This document shows positions 35,744-45,664 of a stretch of 64,000 nt of DNA, piece after piece. The notes below the pieces were generated by a model. That model was not told where the DNA came from. It made no database searches and saw only the letters and a program-made list of their open reading frames with translations. Numbering within the stretch: the stretch's first letter is position 1; each line of letters opens with the position of its first letter. This stretch comes from Pigmentibacter sp. JX0631 (lineage in GTDB: Bacteria > Bdellovibrionota_B > Oligoflexia > Silvanigrellales > Silvanigrellaceae), in the NCBI RefSeq assembly GCF_029873255.1, contig NZ_CP123622.1, positions 3,075,001 through 3,139,000 on the forward strand, read 5' to 3'. The translations under genes and the position numbers were made by a program.

Positions 35744-37252
35744 ATGTTTAAGAAAAAAGGGATTAAATATAAGATATTGCTTAATAGTTTTATTTCTATT
35801 TTAATTTTCTCAATATTTCTAGTTTGGTTGACTATTACTTACTGGAATTTACTCCTAAGTAGTAAGAAAGAAAAATTACAAAGTATAGTTGAAGTTGCAT
35901 CAACAGTTGTTAAGTATTATACAGAAGAAGAAAAAAAAGGAGCATTAAGTAAACAAGAAGCCCAAAAAAGAGCAAAGGCTGATATTAATGCCATAAGATA
36001 TTCAGGAAATGAATATGTTTTTATTACAAATTCTAAAGCGTATCAAGTATTAAATCCCGTGAAACCTGAACTTACCGGAAAAGATATGTCCGAGTTCAAA
36101 GATCCTACTGGTTTGAAATTATATGTAGAAATTGCAAAAGTAGCAATGGCTTCAGGTACTGGATATATTGAATATATGTTTCCAAAAGCGGGTTCTACTA
36201 CTCCGACTAAAAAAATATCATATATAAATTATTTTCCAGATTGGGATTGGATTGTAGGAACTGGTTTATATATTGATGATGCTTATGCAGCTCTTTATTA
36301 TTTTATTAAAGTTTTATTAATCGATTGTTTTATCTGTATTGTTTCTTTAATTATTATTGGAATATTTTTTGCTTCTTCAGTTCAAAAACCTTTAAAAGAA
36401 GTTTGTCATTCATTGCTAAAATCATCGATTGAATTACAAGAAAAAAGCATTGTATTACAGGAGTCTAGTAGTAGAGTAAAAAACTATTCAAAAGAACAAG
36501 AATCATCTATTCAAATGACTGCCGCAGCAATTTCACAAATCACAAGCATGATTGGAAAAACAACTGAGCTCACAACGCATTCAGCAAAACTTGCGAATGA
36601 TATATCCCAAAAAGCAGGAGAAGGAGAAATATCAATGAAAAATATGATTTCTTCTATGCAAGCAATATATGAAGCAAGTTCCAAATTAAAAGAAATAGAA
36701 AGCATTATTAATCAAATAGAAAGTAAAGCCCAAGTAATTACTGAAATTGTGGCCAAAACTGAGCTTTTATCTTTGAATGCCTCAATTGAAGCGGCGCGTG
36801 CAGGCGAACATGGAAAAGGATTTTCAGTCGTAGCGGAAGAAGTTGGAAATTTAGCGCACACAAGTGGAAAATCTTCAGATGAAATAAGAACATTATTGCA
36901 ACAAAGTCGTGAACATGTGCAAAAGATATTAAAAGAAACTTTGTCAAGAATTTCTGATGGACAAAATCGAACAGCAAAAGTATCTGAATCATTTATAAAT
37001 ATTGTGGAAGGAATTAAAAATATTAATCAACAAATGGGACAAATTTCTGATGCGACGAAAGAACAAGAAATTGGTGTAAAGCAAATTGCGAATGCTATGG
37101 GGCAACTAGATCAATTAGCGCTAAAAAATACCACTGAATCTGAAAAATCATTAGAAGTAACAAATGTGATTCAAAATGAAAGTAGCAATTTAAAAGTAGT
37201 TGTGGAAAAGACTGAAAATGTAGTTTTTGGTTTTAGAAAAAAAACAGCATAA
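35744..37252 (+). CDS. Methyl-accepting chemotaxis protein with single Cache sensor
   Basis: A 502-residue receptor: TM1 at about 11-32, a periplasmic single-Cache (sCache_2) domain with [18 protein letters not shown] and the terminal [16 protein letters not shown]2 at about 185-207, then a signalling coiled coil with the canonical hairpin tip [20 protein letters not shown]. No clear HAMP domain lies between TM2 and the signalling helix, and there is no CheR-binding pentapeptide. sCache_2 domains often bind small organic acids. It is tandem with a paralog 90 bp downstream. No flagellar or che genes are in the window. Confidence 0.93.
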   Translation: MFKKKGIKYKILLNSFISILIFSIFLVWLTITYWNLLLSSKKEKLQSIVEVASTVVKYYTEEEKKGALSKQEAQKRAKADINAIRYSGNEYVFITNSKAYQVLNPVKPELTGKDMSEFKDPTGLKLYVEIAKVAMASGTGYIEYMFPKAGSTTPTKKISYINYFPDWDWIVGTGLYIDDAYAALYYFIKVLLIDCFICIVSLIIIGIFFASSVQKPLKEVCHSLLKSSIELQEKSIVLQESSSRVKNYSKEQESSIQMTAAAISQITSMIGKTTELTTHSAKLANDISQKAGEGEISMKNMISSMQAIYEASSKLKEIESIINQIESKAQVITEIVAKTELLSLNASIEAARAGEHGKGFSVVAEEVGNLAHTSGKSSDEIRTLLQQSREHVQKILKETLSRISDGQNRTAKVSESFINIVEGIKNINQQMGQISDATKEQEIGVKQIANAMGQLDQLALKNTTESEKSLEVTNVIQNESSNLKVVVEKTENVVFGFRKKTA

Positions 37253-37342
37253 ATATATGATTTAAAAGAATTATATAAAATTTCTTATCTTTCTAATAAA
37301 AAAACCCGATTGTGAAATATGCCTATTTTTGAAGGGTATTTT

Positions 37343-38854
37343 ATGCTGGGTAAAAAAGGGATTAAATTTAAAATTATCTTAAACAGTTTGCTTTCTATCA
37401 TGATTTTTACTCTTTTCTTAGTTTGGATTTCCAATATCTATTGGGAATCACTCATGCATAATAAAAAAGATATCTTACAAGATATTGTTCAGGTTGGGAA
37501 AACTGTTACAGCCCACTTTATTGAACTAGAAAAAAAAGGAACAATGTCGAAAGAAGAGGCTCAAAATAGAGCAAAAGAAGTTATTAATACAATTAGATAT
37601 GGCGGAAATGAATATATTTTTATTACTAATACCAAGGCATACCAAGTTTTAAATCCTGTTAAACCAGAACTTTCTGGTAAAAATATGTCTGAATTTAAAG
37701 ATCCTACTGGATTTAAATTATATGTAGAGATAGCTAATTTAGCCGTGAAGTCGGGTACTGGATTTATTGAATATATGTTCCCTAAAGCAGGATCCACAGT
37801 ACCAACTAAAAAGCTTTCTTACATTCATTATTTTCCTGAATGGGACTGGATAGTAGGAACAGGTTTATACATGGATGATGTTTCAACCTCGATGACAAAA
37901 TTTTTAGAAGTTCTACTTTTTGCATGCGTATTTTGTATTATTACCTTTATATCAATTGGTATTTACTTTGCAAATTCAGTAGTAAAACCGCTTTCTGAAG
38001 TCTGTCTTTCATTAATAAATGCTTCAAAAGGACTCATGCAAAAAAGTGATGAATTAAAAGTCTCAAGTAGTAGTGTAAAAAAATATTCCAAAGAACAAGA
38101 AACTTCTATTCAAACAACAGCGGCAGCAATTTCAGAGATAACAAGTATGATTGGAAAGACAACTCAATTGACTGGAAATTCTGCTGATTTAGCTAATTCT
38201 ATTTCAGGGAAAGCAGAACAAGGTGAAGTTTCAATGAAAGATCTTATTTCATCAATGAAGGGGATTCAAGAAGCTAGTTCTAAGTTAAAAGAAATAGAAA
38301 TTATCATTAATGAAATTGAATCTAAAACAAAAGTTATCAATGAAATTGTTTCAAAAACAGAATTGCTTTCATTAAATGCTTCAATTGAAGCTGCAAGGGC
38401 AGGTGAACACGGGAAAGGATTTGCAGTTGTTGCAGAAGAAGTTGGTAACTTAGCGCATATGAGCGGAAAATCCTCAGGTGAAATTCAAACTTTACTGCAA
38501 AAAAGTAGAGAAGAAGTTCAAAGGATATTAGTTCAAACTATACAAAAAGTGGAAGAAGGACAAAAAAGGACAGCAAAGGTTGCAGAAGCTTTTTCAGATA
38601 TTGTGAATGGTGTTAAAGATATAAATTTGCAAATGGGGCAAATTTCAGATGCAACTAAAGAACAGGAAATTGGTGTGAAACAAATAGCTAATGCAATGGG
38701 GCAACTTGACCAGTTAGCTTTTAAAAATACAGGTGAATCAGAAAATTCTTTAAAAGCTACAGAAGAAATTTCTAATGCAAGTCAGCATTTAACAGATATA
38801 GTTGATAAAACAGAAAATGTCATTTACGGCGAGAAAAAGAAAAAGACTGCATAA
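37343..38854 (+). CDS. Methyl-accepting chemotaxis protein with single Cache sensor (paralog)
   Basis: A 503-residue tandem paralog of the preceding receptor with the same layout: TM1, sCache_2 ([32 protein letters not shown]), TM2 and the signalling tip [20 protein letters not shown]. Divergence is concentrated around TM2 and at the C-terminus. The longer reading frame begins at 37319, but AAGGG six bases before ATG 37343, and the match of MLGKKGIKF to the paralog's MFKKKGIKY, fix the start. It ends 5 bp from the convergent membrane-protein gene. Confidence 0.93.
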   Translation: MLGKKGIKFKIILNSLLSIMIFTLFLVWISNIYWESLMHNKKDILQDIVQVGKTVTAHFIELEKKGTMSKEEAQNRAKEVINTIRYGGNEYIFITNTKAYQVLNPVKPELSGKNMSEFKDPTGFKLYVEIANLAVKSGTGFIEYMFPKAGSTVPTKKLSYIHYFPEWDWIVGTGLYMDDVSTSMTKFLEVLLFACVFCIITFISIGIYFANSVVKPLSEVCLSLINASKGLMQKSDELKVSSSSVKKYSKEQETSIQTTAAAISEITSMIGKTTQLTGNSADLANSISGKAEQGEVSMKDLISSMKGIQEASSKLKEIEIIINEIESKTKVINEIVSKTELLSLNASIEAARAGEHGKGFAVVAEEVGNLAHMSGKSSGEIQTLLQKSREEVQRILVQTIQKVEEGQKRTAKVAEAFSDIVNGVKDINLQMGQISDATKEQEIGVKQIANAMGQLDQLAFKNTGESENSLKATEEISNASQHLTDIVDKTENVIYGEKKKKTA

Positions 38855-38859
38855 GTTTC

Positions 38860-39960
38860 TCAGCTGATTAATACAGCATAAAAGAATATTGCTGAAACTA
38901 TATCTAAATGATTAATTATTCCAAGAAAAAAACTTCTTTCTGATAGTTCAAACATTGTTCTAAACATTACTAAACGTACTAAAGGATTTACAGCTTCTCC
39001 TTTTTGTGCACCTATATCTCTCCAAATACGAGCATTTTCAAATTTAAACATGTGTTCTCTATGATAGCTTGCTGGGTAATATTCTTTTTGTAAATTCTGT
39101 TTCGTTAGGAGAGCTTCATTCCAAATTCTTAAAAATTTATTTAAAAAAATTGAGAAAAAAATTAACGCAGCAATATGGTATCTATTAAAATTTAATTTTG
39201 GATTTATAGAGAAAAAATATAAAGCGAATATTAAAAAAACAAAAAATAAAGTTCTTTGATAAAATATTCCCAAAAATAATTTTAATGATTCTTGATATTT
39301 TTCGGTGTAAGCATCTGCTTTATGGTGTAATTTTAAATTCCATTTAAGAGCATCTAAGCAACACCACATTATTAAAACTAGAGCAATTATTTCTAATTTT
39401 GGATAAGCCCCTCCGTGCGGGAAAAAATGCAAACTAAAAAAAAGTAATGCTAGCGCAACGTAACAACGAAAATCTGTTTTAGATATATCAAACTTATTGA
39501 AGTGATTAGGTTTTGCTAAATGTGAAAGCAAAGATAATCTAAAATTTTTATCCCCAAATTCCATTTCCTTTGTTAGCGGATCATAATTAATACCTAATTC
39601 AAAACGCCAACGTTTTATTTTAGGGAGAATATTTCGCCAATCATATGTAGAAGCTAATCTTAAAACTCCAGCAATTATGGTGAATAAACCAGCCCAAAAT
39701 AAAGATAAATCAAGTTTTTCAGCTAAAACAATAGAAAGAGTAATAAAAGGAATTTTATCAGCAGCTACTCTTAATACGTGAAAAAATTTATTAAAAATAA
39801 ATATTGGGAAAGGAAAAAGAATGCTTTTCCAATGCAAAATATTAAAGAAAAATGCTGTAAAATAAGTTATTTTACCCGAGAAAAAAATTGCCGTAACAGA
39901 AAGTATGGCAAGAATAAAAGTGTTTTCAATTAAATAACTATCTATCAAACTTGCAGTCAT
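38860..39960 (-). CDS. Integral membrane protein of unknown function
   Basis: A 366-residue polytopic protein with perhaps 8-9 helices, including LFWAGLFTIIAGVLRLAST and YIALALLFF-like segments, and basic loops such as KIKRWRFELG. I do not recognise a family or catalytic motif. The C-terminal loop carries YHREHMFKFENARIWRDIGA, a charged conserved-looking region, before the last helices. Its start lies 23 bp inside the end of the upstream zinc-ribbon-like gene, so the two are probably co-expressed. The SD for ATG 39960 is weak and the start could be slightly downstream. Confidence 0.6.
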   Translation of the reverse strand: MTASLIDSYLIENTFILAILSVTAIFFSGKITYFTAFFFNILHWKSILFPFPIFIFNKFFHVLRVAADKIPFITLSIVLAEKLDLSLFWAGLFTIIAGVLRLASTYDWRNILPKIKRWRFELGINYDPLTKEMEFGDKNFRLSLLSHLAKPNHFNKFDISKTDFRCYVALALLFFSLHFFPHGGAYPKLEIIALVLIMWCCLDALKWNLKLHHKADAYTEKYQESLKLFLGIFYQRTLFFVFLIFALYFFSINPKLNFNRYHIAALIFFSIFLNKFLRIWNEALLTKQNLQKEYYPASYHREHMFKFENARIWRDIGAQKGEAVNPLVRLVMFRTMFELSERSFFLGIINHLDIVSAIFFYAVLIS

Positions 39961-40192
39961 AAATTATGGTTTCAGTTCCGTCAGGACTTTTCACAAGATT
40001 TTCGTCGCGAGCGATCATTACAGTGGGATGATCTTTTTCATGAAATAAGACAACCCCGCAATGAGGGCACTTAGCTGTAACCTCAGGATTTTTCGGGCTT
40101 CCTTTTTCAAATACGAGATGAAAACGCCTTTTGCAGGTAGCATTATCGATTAATCTTTTTTCGTATTTCATGTTTGATATGTTGTTATCCAT
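39938..40192 (-). CDS. Small zinc-ribbon-like protein
   Basis: An 84-residue protein with Cys in NATCKRRF and the knuckle KCPHCGVVLFHE, plus a late Cys in YDCKF. A CPHC knuckle with partner cysteines suggests a zinc-binding fold, but the ligand spacing is not a standard ribbon. It has a very strong SD, GGGAGG, seven bases before ATG 40192. Its gene is divergent from fabI and overlaps the following membrane-protein gene by 23 bp. The function is unknown; it may be an accessory or regulator of the membrane protein. Confidence 0.65.
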   Translation of the reverse strand: MDNNISNMKYEKRLIDNATCKRRFHLVFEKGSPKNPEVTAKCPHCGVVLFHEKDHPTVMIARDENLVKSPDGTETIIYDCKFDR

Positions 40193-40304
40193 AAATTCCT
40201 CCCATTAAAAAGGCTATCAGCGGCTTGTTTGTAACGCAAGATGCAAGTAGGCTCAAGGCTCGGCGAATTTGTTTTTTCGCATCATTTGACATTGGAGGAA
40301 GGAA

Positions 40305-41096
40305 ATGATTCAAGCAAACATTCTTGCTGGAAAGCGTGGAGTAGTGTTTGGAGTAGCAAATAACAAGTCTATAGCTTGGGCTTGTGCTCAATTATGCGCT
40401 GAACAGGGCGCTCAATTAGCTTTTAATTACTTGGGAGATGCTCAAGAAAAACGGGTAAGAGAATTGGTTAAAGATCTGCCAAATGCTCTCGTAATGCCTT
40501 GCGACGTAACAAAAGACGAGCAAATATCCGATTTTTATCAACACATTCAAAAAGAATGGGATGGAATTGATTTTATCATTCATTCCGTAGCTTTTACTGA
40601 AAAAGAAAATTTAAAAGATAAATTTATGGTTGTAACTAGAGAATCTTTTGCTTCTACTCTAGATATTTCAGCTTATTCTTTGCTTGCTGTTACCCGTGCT
40701 GCTTTACCTTTGATGAAGAAAGGCGGAAGCGTTATCACTATGTCATATTACGGAGCAGAAAAAGTTGTTCCGAGATATAATGTTATGGGAGTAGCTAAAG
40801 CTGCACTAGAATCTTGTGCAAAGTATTTAGCTTATGATCTTGGTGAAGTAGGTATTAGGGTAAACGCTATTAGCGCGGGGCCTATACGCACCTTATCATC
40901 AAGTGCAATTCCAGGAATTAAGGAAATGCTTGATAACTCTCAAAAGCATTCGCCTCTTAAAAGAAATGTTACCACCGAAGATGTAGCGCGTTCAGCTTTA
41001 TACTTACTGTCTGACTTTTCTTCTGGTGTTACAGGCGAAGTCCTCCATGTAGATTGTGGATATAATACTCTTGGTATGTTTTCAGCAGTAGAGTAG
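40305..41096 (+). CDS. fabI: Enoyl-[acyl-carrier-protein] reductase (NADH)
   Basis: A 263-residue short-chain dehydrogenase-fold enzyme that performs the last reduction of each fatty-acid elongation cycle. FabI features are present: GVANNKSIAWACAQ (cofactor loop), CDVTKDEQI, HSVAFTEKENL, the catalytic Tyr and Lys in YNVMGVAKAALE (Tyr-x6-Lys), and SAGPIRTLSSSAIPG. This is the triclosan-sensitive type of reductase. A GGAGG lies before ATG 40305. LptF begins 3 bp after its stop, so fabI heads an envelope-biogenesis operon (fabI-lptF-lptG). Confidence 0.97.
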   Translation: MIQANILAGKRGVVFGVANNKSIAWACAQLCAEQGAQLAFNYLGDAQEKRVRELVKDLPNALVMPCDVTKDEQISDFYQHIQKEWDGIDFIIHSVAFTEKENLKDKFMVVTRESFASTLDISAYSLLAVTRAALPLMKKGGSVITMSYYGAEKVVPRYNVMGVAKAALESCAKYLAYDLGEVGIRVNAISAGPIRTLSSSAIPGIKEMLDNSQKHSPLKRNVTTEDVARSALYLLSDFSSGVTGEVLHVDCGYNTLGMFSAVE

Positions 41097-41099
41097 TAA

Positions 41100-42431
41100 A
41101 TGATCGGATATCATAAATTAGACAGGTTGCTCGCTAATGAAATAGTGTCTCTGACGTTTGTAATTACGGCAAGCCTCAGTTCTATCATGATGATGGCTAA
41201 AATTCCGCGCTATGCTCAGGTGCTGTTTTCTGCACCTGATACTGCAACTACATTTTTAATGTTATTGCTCTATTCTTTTCCCTCTATCATTAAATTTACT
41301 GTACCAATTTCATTATTGCTCGCTTGCTCAATAGTAACTACCAGAATGGCAGCTGATAGGGAGTTAGAAGCTTGGATGGCGAGCGGTGTTAGTGTCTTAA
41401 GATTAGCTAGAATGCCTACTATTTTGGGTTTTTTAGTAATGTTAATTTCTTTATTTAGTGCTCTTTTTTTTGAACCTTATTCAAACAGACAGTTTGAAAA
41501 GTTTAAATGGGTACAATCTAGAGAACTTGTTGAAGCGATGATTAAAAATTCTATTCGAGAAAAAAGTTTTATCAACGACGCTTTTGCAAATTCAGATAAT
41601 GTTAATTTAGTTATGTTTTTAAATAAAGTTAGTGATGATAAAACAGATTTTCAGGATGTTTTTATTGGACTTAAAACAAATTCTTATAATTACTACTCTA
41701 TTGTGCAATCAAAAGAGGGAGAATTAAAAAAGAAATCTAACGAAGGATTTCCTGATTATATATTTTCTTTAAAAACTGGGACAGGTTATTCAGGTAAATT
41801 AGCTGAACATAATTTAGCATATTATTTAACTAAAAAAGATGAACACTTTAAATTTCCACAAAAAGAATTCAACAAGAATGATCTCATTCATTTTCCTAAA
41901 GTTACTGATTGGACTATCACGCATTTTTCTGATATGCACATTTCATTAATTAATACTTTTAAAGATAAGTTTAAAATTGAAATGAATCAAATAGAAAACT
42001 CAAATCAATTATATCCTAGGGATTATTTCAATAAATTAAGCCAAGAAATGGACTCAAATTTAGACTGGGATAAAGATATCAAAATAATAGAAAAGCTAAT
42101 TTTCATATTTAAACAAATTTCAGTTCCTATTTCAACTATATTTCTTCCAATCATTGGGATTTGTTTAGGTATTCAAGATCCCAGAAGAAAACAGTTTGGT
42201 GTTTATTTAGGAGTTGGATTGGTAATATTTGCTTTATATGCTACAATTTCTGTTTGCCAACAACTATCTTTAAATTTTATTTTACCTCCTTATTTAATGC
42301 TAGTTGCTACGCCTTTTATTTTGATACTTATTATTATTTTATTGTTACGATGGCGTTTAAAGCATCCTCCATCAACAGGTTTTATTGCCTTTCTTCAAGA
42401 AGATTTCAGATTTAAAAGAAAGAGACTATAA
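41100..42431 (+). CDS. lptF: LPS export ABC permease LptF
   Basis: A 443-residue YjgP/YjgQ-family permease: helices near the N-terminus (FVITASLSSIMMMAKIPRY, FTVPISLLLACSIV), the family's EAWMASGVSVLRLARMP coupling segment, a central periplasmic beta-jellyroll region and C-terminal helices (PIIGICLGIQDPRRKQFGVYLG). Together with LptG and the LptB ATPase it extracts lipopolysaccharide from the inner membrane. It overlaps lptG by one base (TAATG at 42428-42432 region). LptB is not in the window. Confidence 0.93.
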   Translation: MIGYHKLDRLLANEIVSLTFVITASLSSIMMMAKIPRYAQVLFSAPDTATTFLMLLLYSFPSIIKFTVPISLLLACSIVTTRMAADRELEAWMASGVSVLRLARMPTILGFLVMLISLFSALFFEPYSNRQFEKFKWVQSRELVEAMIKNSIREKSFINDAFANSDNVNLVMFLNKVSDDKTDFQDVFIGLKTNSYNYYSIVQSKEGELKKKSNEGFPDYIFSLKTGTGYSGKLAEHNLAYYLTKKDEHFKFPQKEFNKNDLIHFPKVTDWTITHFSDMHISLINTFKDKFKIEMNQIENSNQLYPRDYFNKLSQEMDSNLDWDKDIKIIEKLIFIFKQISVPISTIFLPIIGICLGIQDPRRKQFGVYLGVGLVIFALYATISVCQQLSLNFILPPYLMLVATPFILILIIILLLRWRLKHPPSTGFIAFLQEDFRFKRKRL

Positions 42432-43522
42432 TGCGAATTTGGTGGTACATCGCTACACAATACTTAAAAAGTATTCTAAGTATATTAATCTTTTCATTAT
42501 CAATTTATTTTATCTTGACTTATATGGAAGAAAGTCAGCATTATTTTGATGGACGTACTATTTCAGCAAAAGTAAAGTTTTATTATTACTTATGGCAGGT
42601 ACCTACTATTACTATTCAATTGATGCCATTTGCTGTATTGATTGGGGGAATAGTTACAAATTGGTTACTAGCAAAACATGGAGAAATATCCGCACTAAGA
42701 GCTGCAGGTATGTCTATGTTAAGAATTTCTATTCCTTTAGTTTCAGTAGGTTTGTTATTTACAGCAGGCCAGTTTTTTTTAAATGAGTTTGTCCAACCAG
42801 TAAGTTCAACAAATTTTTTGCGCGTTAGAAATGTTGAAATTGAAGGCAATAAAAAAAATGACTATGTTTTTACCGAAAGTAAATGGTTGAAGTCTAAAGG
42901 AACAATTCTTTATTTTCAGCGCTATGATGAAAGCAAACAAGAATTATATGAAGTTCAATTCTTTAAGACAGATAACACAAATTTGCGGCAAATTGTTCAT
43001 GCAAAGTCTGCTTATTTTGATGAAAATATTGGGAATTGGGTATTAAGATCTGTTATTATAAATAATTTTGATTCTCATTATCAATTAGCTAAAATTGAAG
43101 TCAAATCATATTACGTAACAAACATTGATTTTGCGCCACCTAAGGTATTGAAAGACACGAGTGATTCAAATCAATTAAGTTACTGGCAATTAAAGAAAGT
43201 AATTGAAGATGCGCAAGAAGCGGGCGCAAATGTTTCTGATAGAATAGTCGATTTGTATTTAAAAATAAGTTTGCCATTTGCAAATATTTTATTTGTTTTT
43301 TTGACTATTCCTTTTGCTTTAAAAAAAGAAAGGCAAGAAGAAAAATATATCGGAATTGTTATTTGTATTATTACTGCATTAGTATATTGGTTTGGTAACT
43401 TGGTTTTAAAAAGTTTTGCAATAAAGGGAAGTTTAAATCCTCTTTTAGCTGCTTGGATGATGAATATTTTAGTTTTATCTTTGAGTTTTTTACTCATTAG
43501 AAAATTAGACAAAGGACAATAA
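42431..43522 (+). CDS. lptG: LPS export ABC permease LptG
   Basis: A 363-residue partner of LptF with the same family layout: N-terminal YIATQYLKSILSILIFSLSI, then QLMPFAVLIGGIVTNWLLAKHGEISALRAAGMS (the coupling helix with E-ALRAAG) and a C-terminal pair of helices (SLPFANILFVFLTIPFALKK). It forms the LptB2FG heterodimer in the inner membrane. Its start shares a base with the lptF stop. The next gene, for a pentapeptide-repeat protein, begins 3 bp later. Confidence 0.93.
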   Translation: MRIWWYIATQYLKSILSILIFSLSIYFILTYMEESQHYFDGRTISAKVKFYYYLWQVPTITIQLMPFAVLIGGIVTNWLLAKHGEISALRAAGMSMLRISIPLVSVGLLFTAGQFFLNEFVQPVSSTNFLRVRNVEIEGNKKNDYVFTESKWLKSKGTILYFQRYDESKQELYEVQFFKTDNTNLRQIVHAKSAYFDENIGNWVLRSVIINNFDSHYQLAKIEVKSYYVTNIDFAPPKVLKDTSDSNQLSYWQLKKVIEDAQEAGANVSDRIVDLYLKISLPFANILFVFLTIPFALKKERQEEKYIGIVICIITALVYWFGNLVLKSFAIKGSLNPLLAAWMMNILVLSLSFLLIRKLDKGQ

Positions 43523-43525
43523 AGT

Positions 43526-44473
43526 ATGTTTGAACTTGATTCCATCCTTAAAGCTGTGGCTAAAGGAAAAATGGATGTTGAAAAAGCTAGGCTATTGATA
43601 GAAAAAAATTATGTATTAAAGAAAACAAATAGAAATAAAGGTGATAGTGATAGTTATTCAAATAATTTTGATATTCAAAAAGAGGAATCTCAAGAGGGAT
43701 TAAAAACTGCGTTTGAAAAACTTAAAAAAACTGTTAATTTAGAAGAATTACTTAAAATTTCAAGCAATTTAGTTCAACAAATATCGGAAAATATGCCGCA
43801 AATTGAAAAAATTCAAGAAAATATTTCTAGTAATTTTCAACCAATAGGATTTTCTCCGAATATTGTTGGTCTTGATGCTAAACTCTCAGTCTTTCGTGCA
43901 CTTCATGTCAGTTCTGATAGCCAAGTAAAAGAAAATCAAGTTGTTGGTTCGCAGTGGTTTGGTGTTGATTTTTCGGATCATTCCGAAGTTCGGAATAATA
44001 AATTCACAGCAGTTCAATTTTCTGAGTTGGCTGTGATAAAAACGGATTTTTGTTTATCAACGTATAGTTTAGCTCGCCTAAGTAATGTTACTCTTCAAGA
44101 AGCAAGATTAGAAAACAATAAATTTTCCAGAACTACTTTTTCGGATGTAAGTATTTTTGAGTCAGATTTTACTGAAAATCAATTAATAAAATCTGATTTT
44201 TCTGAGTTAACAATTAAAACGAGTCGGCTTACTAGAATAAATTTCAATAGTGTGGATTTTTCTGATTGTGAATTTGAAGATTGTGACATTCAGGGGATAG
44301 AATTTGAAAATTGTAAGTTTAAAGAATGCTTATTTACTAAATTACACTTAGTATTATCACAACCTATTAAAATATCAGGCTGCAATTGTGTTGGTAAAAA
44401 TTTTCAGGGTTGTCAAACGGCAGAAGAATTTTTAGAATTAATAAACTCCCCCCATATCGATTCTCGTCATTAA
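43526..44473 (+). CDS. Pentapeptide-repeat protein with SHOCT-like N-terminus
   Basis: A 315-residue soluble protein. Residues about 1-35 (LDSILKAVAKGKMDVEKARLLIE) resemble a short helical SHOCT-like element. A low-complexity linker follows, then about 110-290 contains repeated A(N/D)F/xxx(D/E)F-type units (VDFSDHSEV, TTFSDVSIFESDF, SDFSELTI, VDFSDCEFEDCDIQ), the pattern of a right-handed quadrilateral beta helix. No partner or activity is evident. It starts 3 bp after lptG, so it belongs to the fabI-lptFG operon, and a role linked to the envelope is possible. Confidence 0.75.
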   Translation: MFELDSILKAVAKGKMDVEKARLLIEKNYVLKKTNRNKGDSDSYSNNFDIQKEESQEGLKTAFEKLKKTVNLEELLKISSNLVQQISENMPQIEKIQENISSNFQPIGFSPNIVGLDAKLSVFRALHVSSDSQVKENQVVGSQWFGVDFSDHSEVRNNKFTAVQFSELAVIKTDFCLSTYSLARLSNVTLQEARLENNKFSRTTFSDVSIFESDFTENQLIKSDFSELTIKTSRLTRINFNSVDFSDCEFEDCDIQGIEFENCKFKECLFTKLHLVLSQPIKISGCNCVGKNFQGCQTAEEFLELINSPHIDSRH

Positions 44474-44596
44474 TTCTTGCAGAAACTTTATTTTTTTTGG
44501 ATAACAAAAAAGTCCATTTTCTTACTTCTATCTGAAAATAAGGTAAGTGGGTTTGTGGCTTTCATGAAGCCAAACATTTTAACTTGGAGGTAACTC

Positions 44597-45604
44597 ATGA
44601 CTATTAAAATAGGGATCAATGGTTTTGGTCGCATTGGCCGTTGTGTACTAAGAGCATTAAAAAATGAAAAAGATATTGAAGTCTGTTTGATTAATGATTT
44701 AACAAATGCTAAAACTCTTGCACACTTATATAAATATGATTCTGTGCATGGAAAAGCGGAACAAACTGTAGATTGTCAAGAAAATGCTTTAATAATAGAT
44801 GGTAAAAATATACCAATTACTGCAATTCGTAATCCAGCAGAAATTCCATGGGGCAATCATGGTGTAGATATTGTGTTAGAGTGTACTGGACTTTTTACTG
44901 AAGGCGATAAAGCATCTGCACACTTAAAAGGTGGAGCAAAAAAAGTTATTTTAAGTGCTCCTGGAAAATCTATTGATAAAACTATTGTGATTGGTGTTAA
45001 CGATTCTGAGTACGATATACAAAAACATCATATTATAAGCAATGGTTCTTGTACTACAAATTGTTTAGCGCCATTTACAAAAGTAATTCATGAAAAGTTT
45101 GGAATTAAAAAAGGTTTAATGACAACTATCCATTCCTATACAAATGATCAAAACATCTTAGATTTACCACACAAAGACTTAAGAAGAGCGCGTGCAGCTG
45201 CTGTTAGTATGATTCCAACATCAACTGGAGCAGCTAAAGCTATTTCAGAAGTAATACCATCTTTGGCTGGTAAATTAAATGGATTTGCTGTTCGTGTACC
45301 AACTCCTAATGTTTCATTGGTTGATGTTACTTTTGAATTAGAAAAATCTGTTACTGCATCTGAAATTAATACAGCTTTAAAAGCAGCTTCTGAATCATAT
45401 TTAAAAGGTATTTTAGGTTATTCTGAAGAACCTTTAGTAAGTTGTGACTATAATGGGTGTCCAAACAGTTCTACAATTGATGCTGAATATACAACTGTTA
45501 TTGGTGAAAATATGGTAAAAGTTCTTTCTTGGTATGATAATGAGTGGGGCTTTAGTAATCGTATGGTTCAATTGACTCGTTTAGTAGCGACTGGAAAATA
45601 TTAA
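44597..45604 (+). CDS. gap: Glyceraldehyde-3-phosphate dehydrogenase
   Basis: A 335-residue GAPDH of central glycolysis. The N-terminal NAD fold is INGFGRIGR; the catalytic Cys152 sits in SNGSCTTNC with the general base His179 in TTIHSY; DLRRARAAAVSMIPTSTGAA and SWYDNEWGFSNR complete the signature. A GGAGG lies before ATG 44597. It appears monocistronic, ending in a strong intrinsic terminator that overlaps the 3' end of the convergent gene. A small stem-loop (TGGCTT/AAGCCA) sits about 25 bp before the start. Confidence 0.98.
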   Translation: MTIKIGINGFGRIGRCVLRALKNEKDIEVCLINDLTNAKTLAHLYKYDSVHGKAEQTVDCQENALIIDGKNIPITAIRNPAEIPWGNHGVDIVLECTGLFTEGDKASAHLKGGAKKVILSAPGKSIDKTIVIGVNDSEYDIQKHHIISNGSCTTNCLAPFTKVIHEKFGIKKGLMTTIHSYTNDQNILDLPHKDLRRARAAAVSMIPTSTGAAKAISEVIPSLAGKLNGFAVRVPTPNVSLVDVTFELEKSVTASEINTALKAASESYLKGILGYSEEPLVSCDYNGCPNSSTIDAEYTTVIGENMVKVLSWYDNEWGFSNRMVQLTRLVATGKY

Positions 45605-45627
45605 TATTTTTCATTTATTACAATATT

Positions 45628-45664
45628 AACCTTTAAGTGATAAGATCATTTAAAGGTTTTTTTT
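45628..45664 (+). terminator. Rho-independent terminator of gap
   Basis: A 14-bp stem (arms 45628-45641 and 45645-45658, one G-U pair) with a 3-nt loop is followed by eight T residues ending at 45664. It lies within the last codons of the convergent gene. Confidence 0.85.

Noticed and set aside
44551-44575. TGGCTT/AAGCCA stem-loop ahead of gap considered as a terminator or riboswitch
   Set aside because: The stem is only 6 bp and has no T-run; no known riboswitch consensus is visible.
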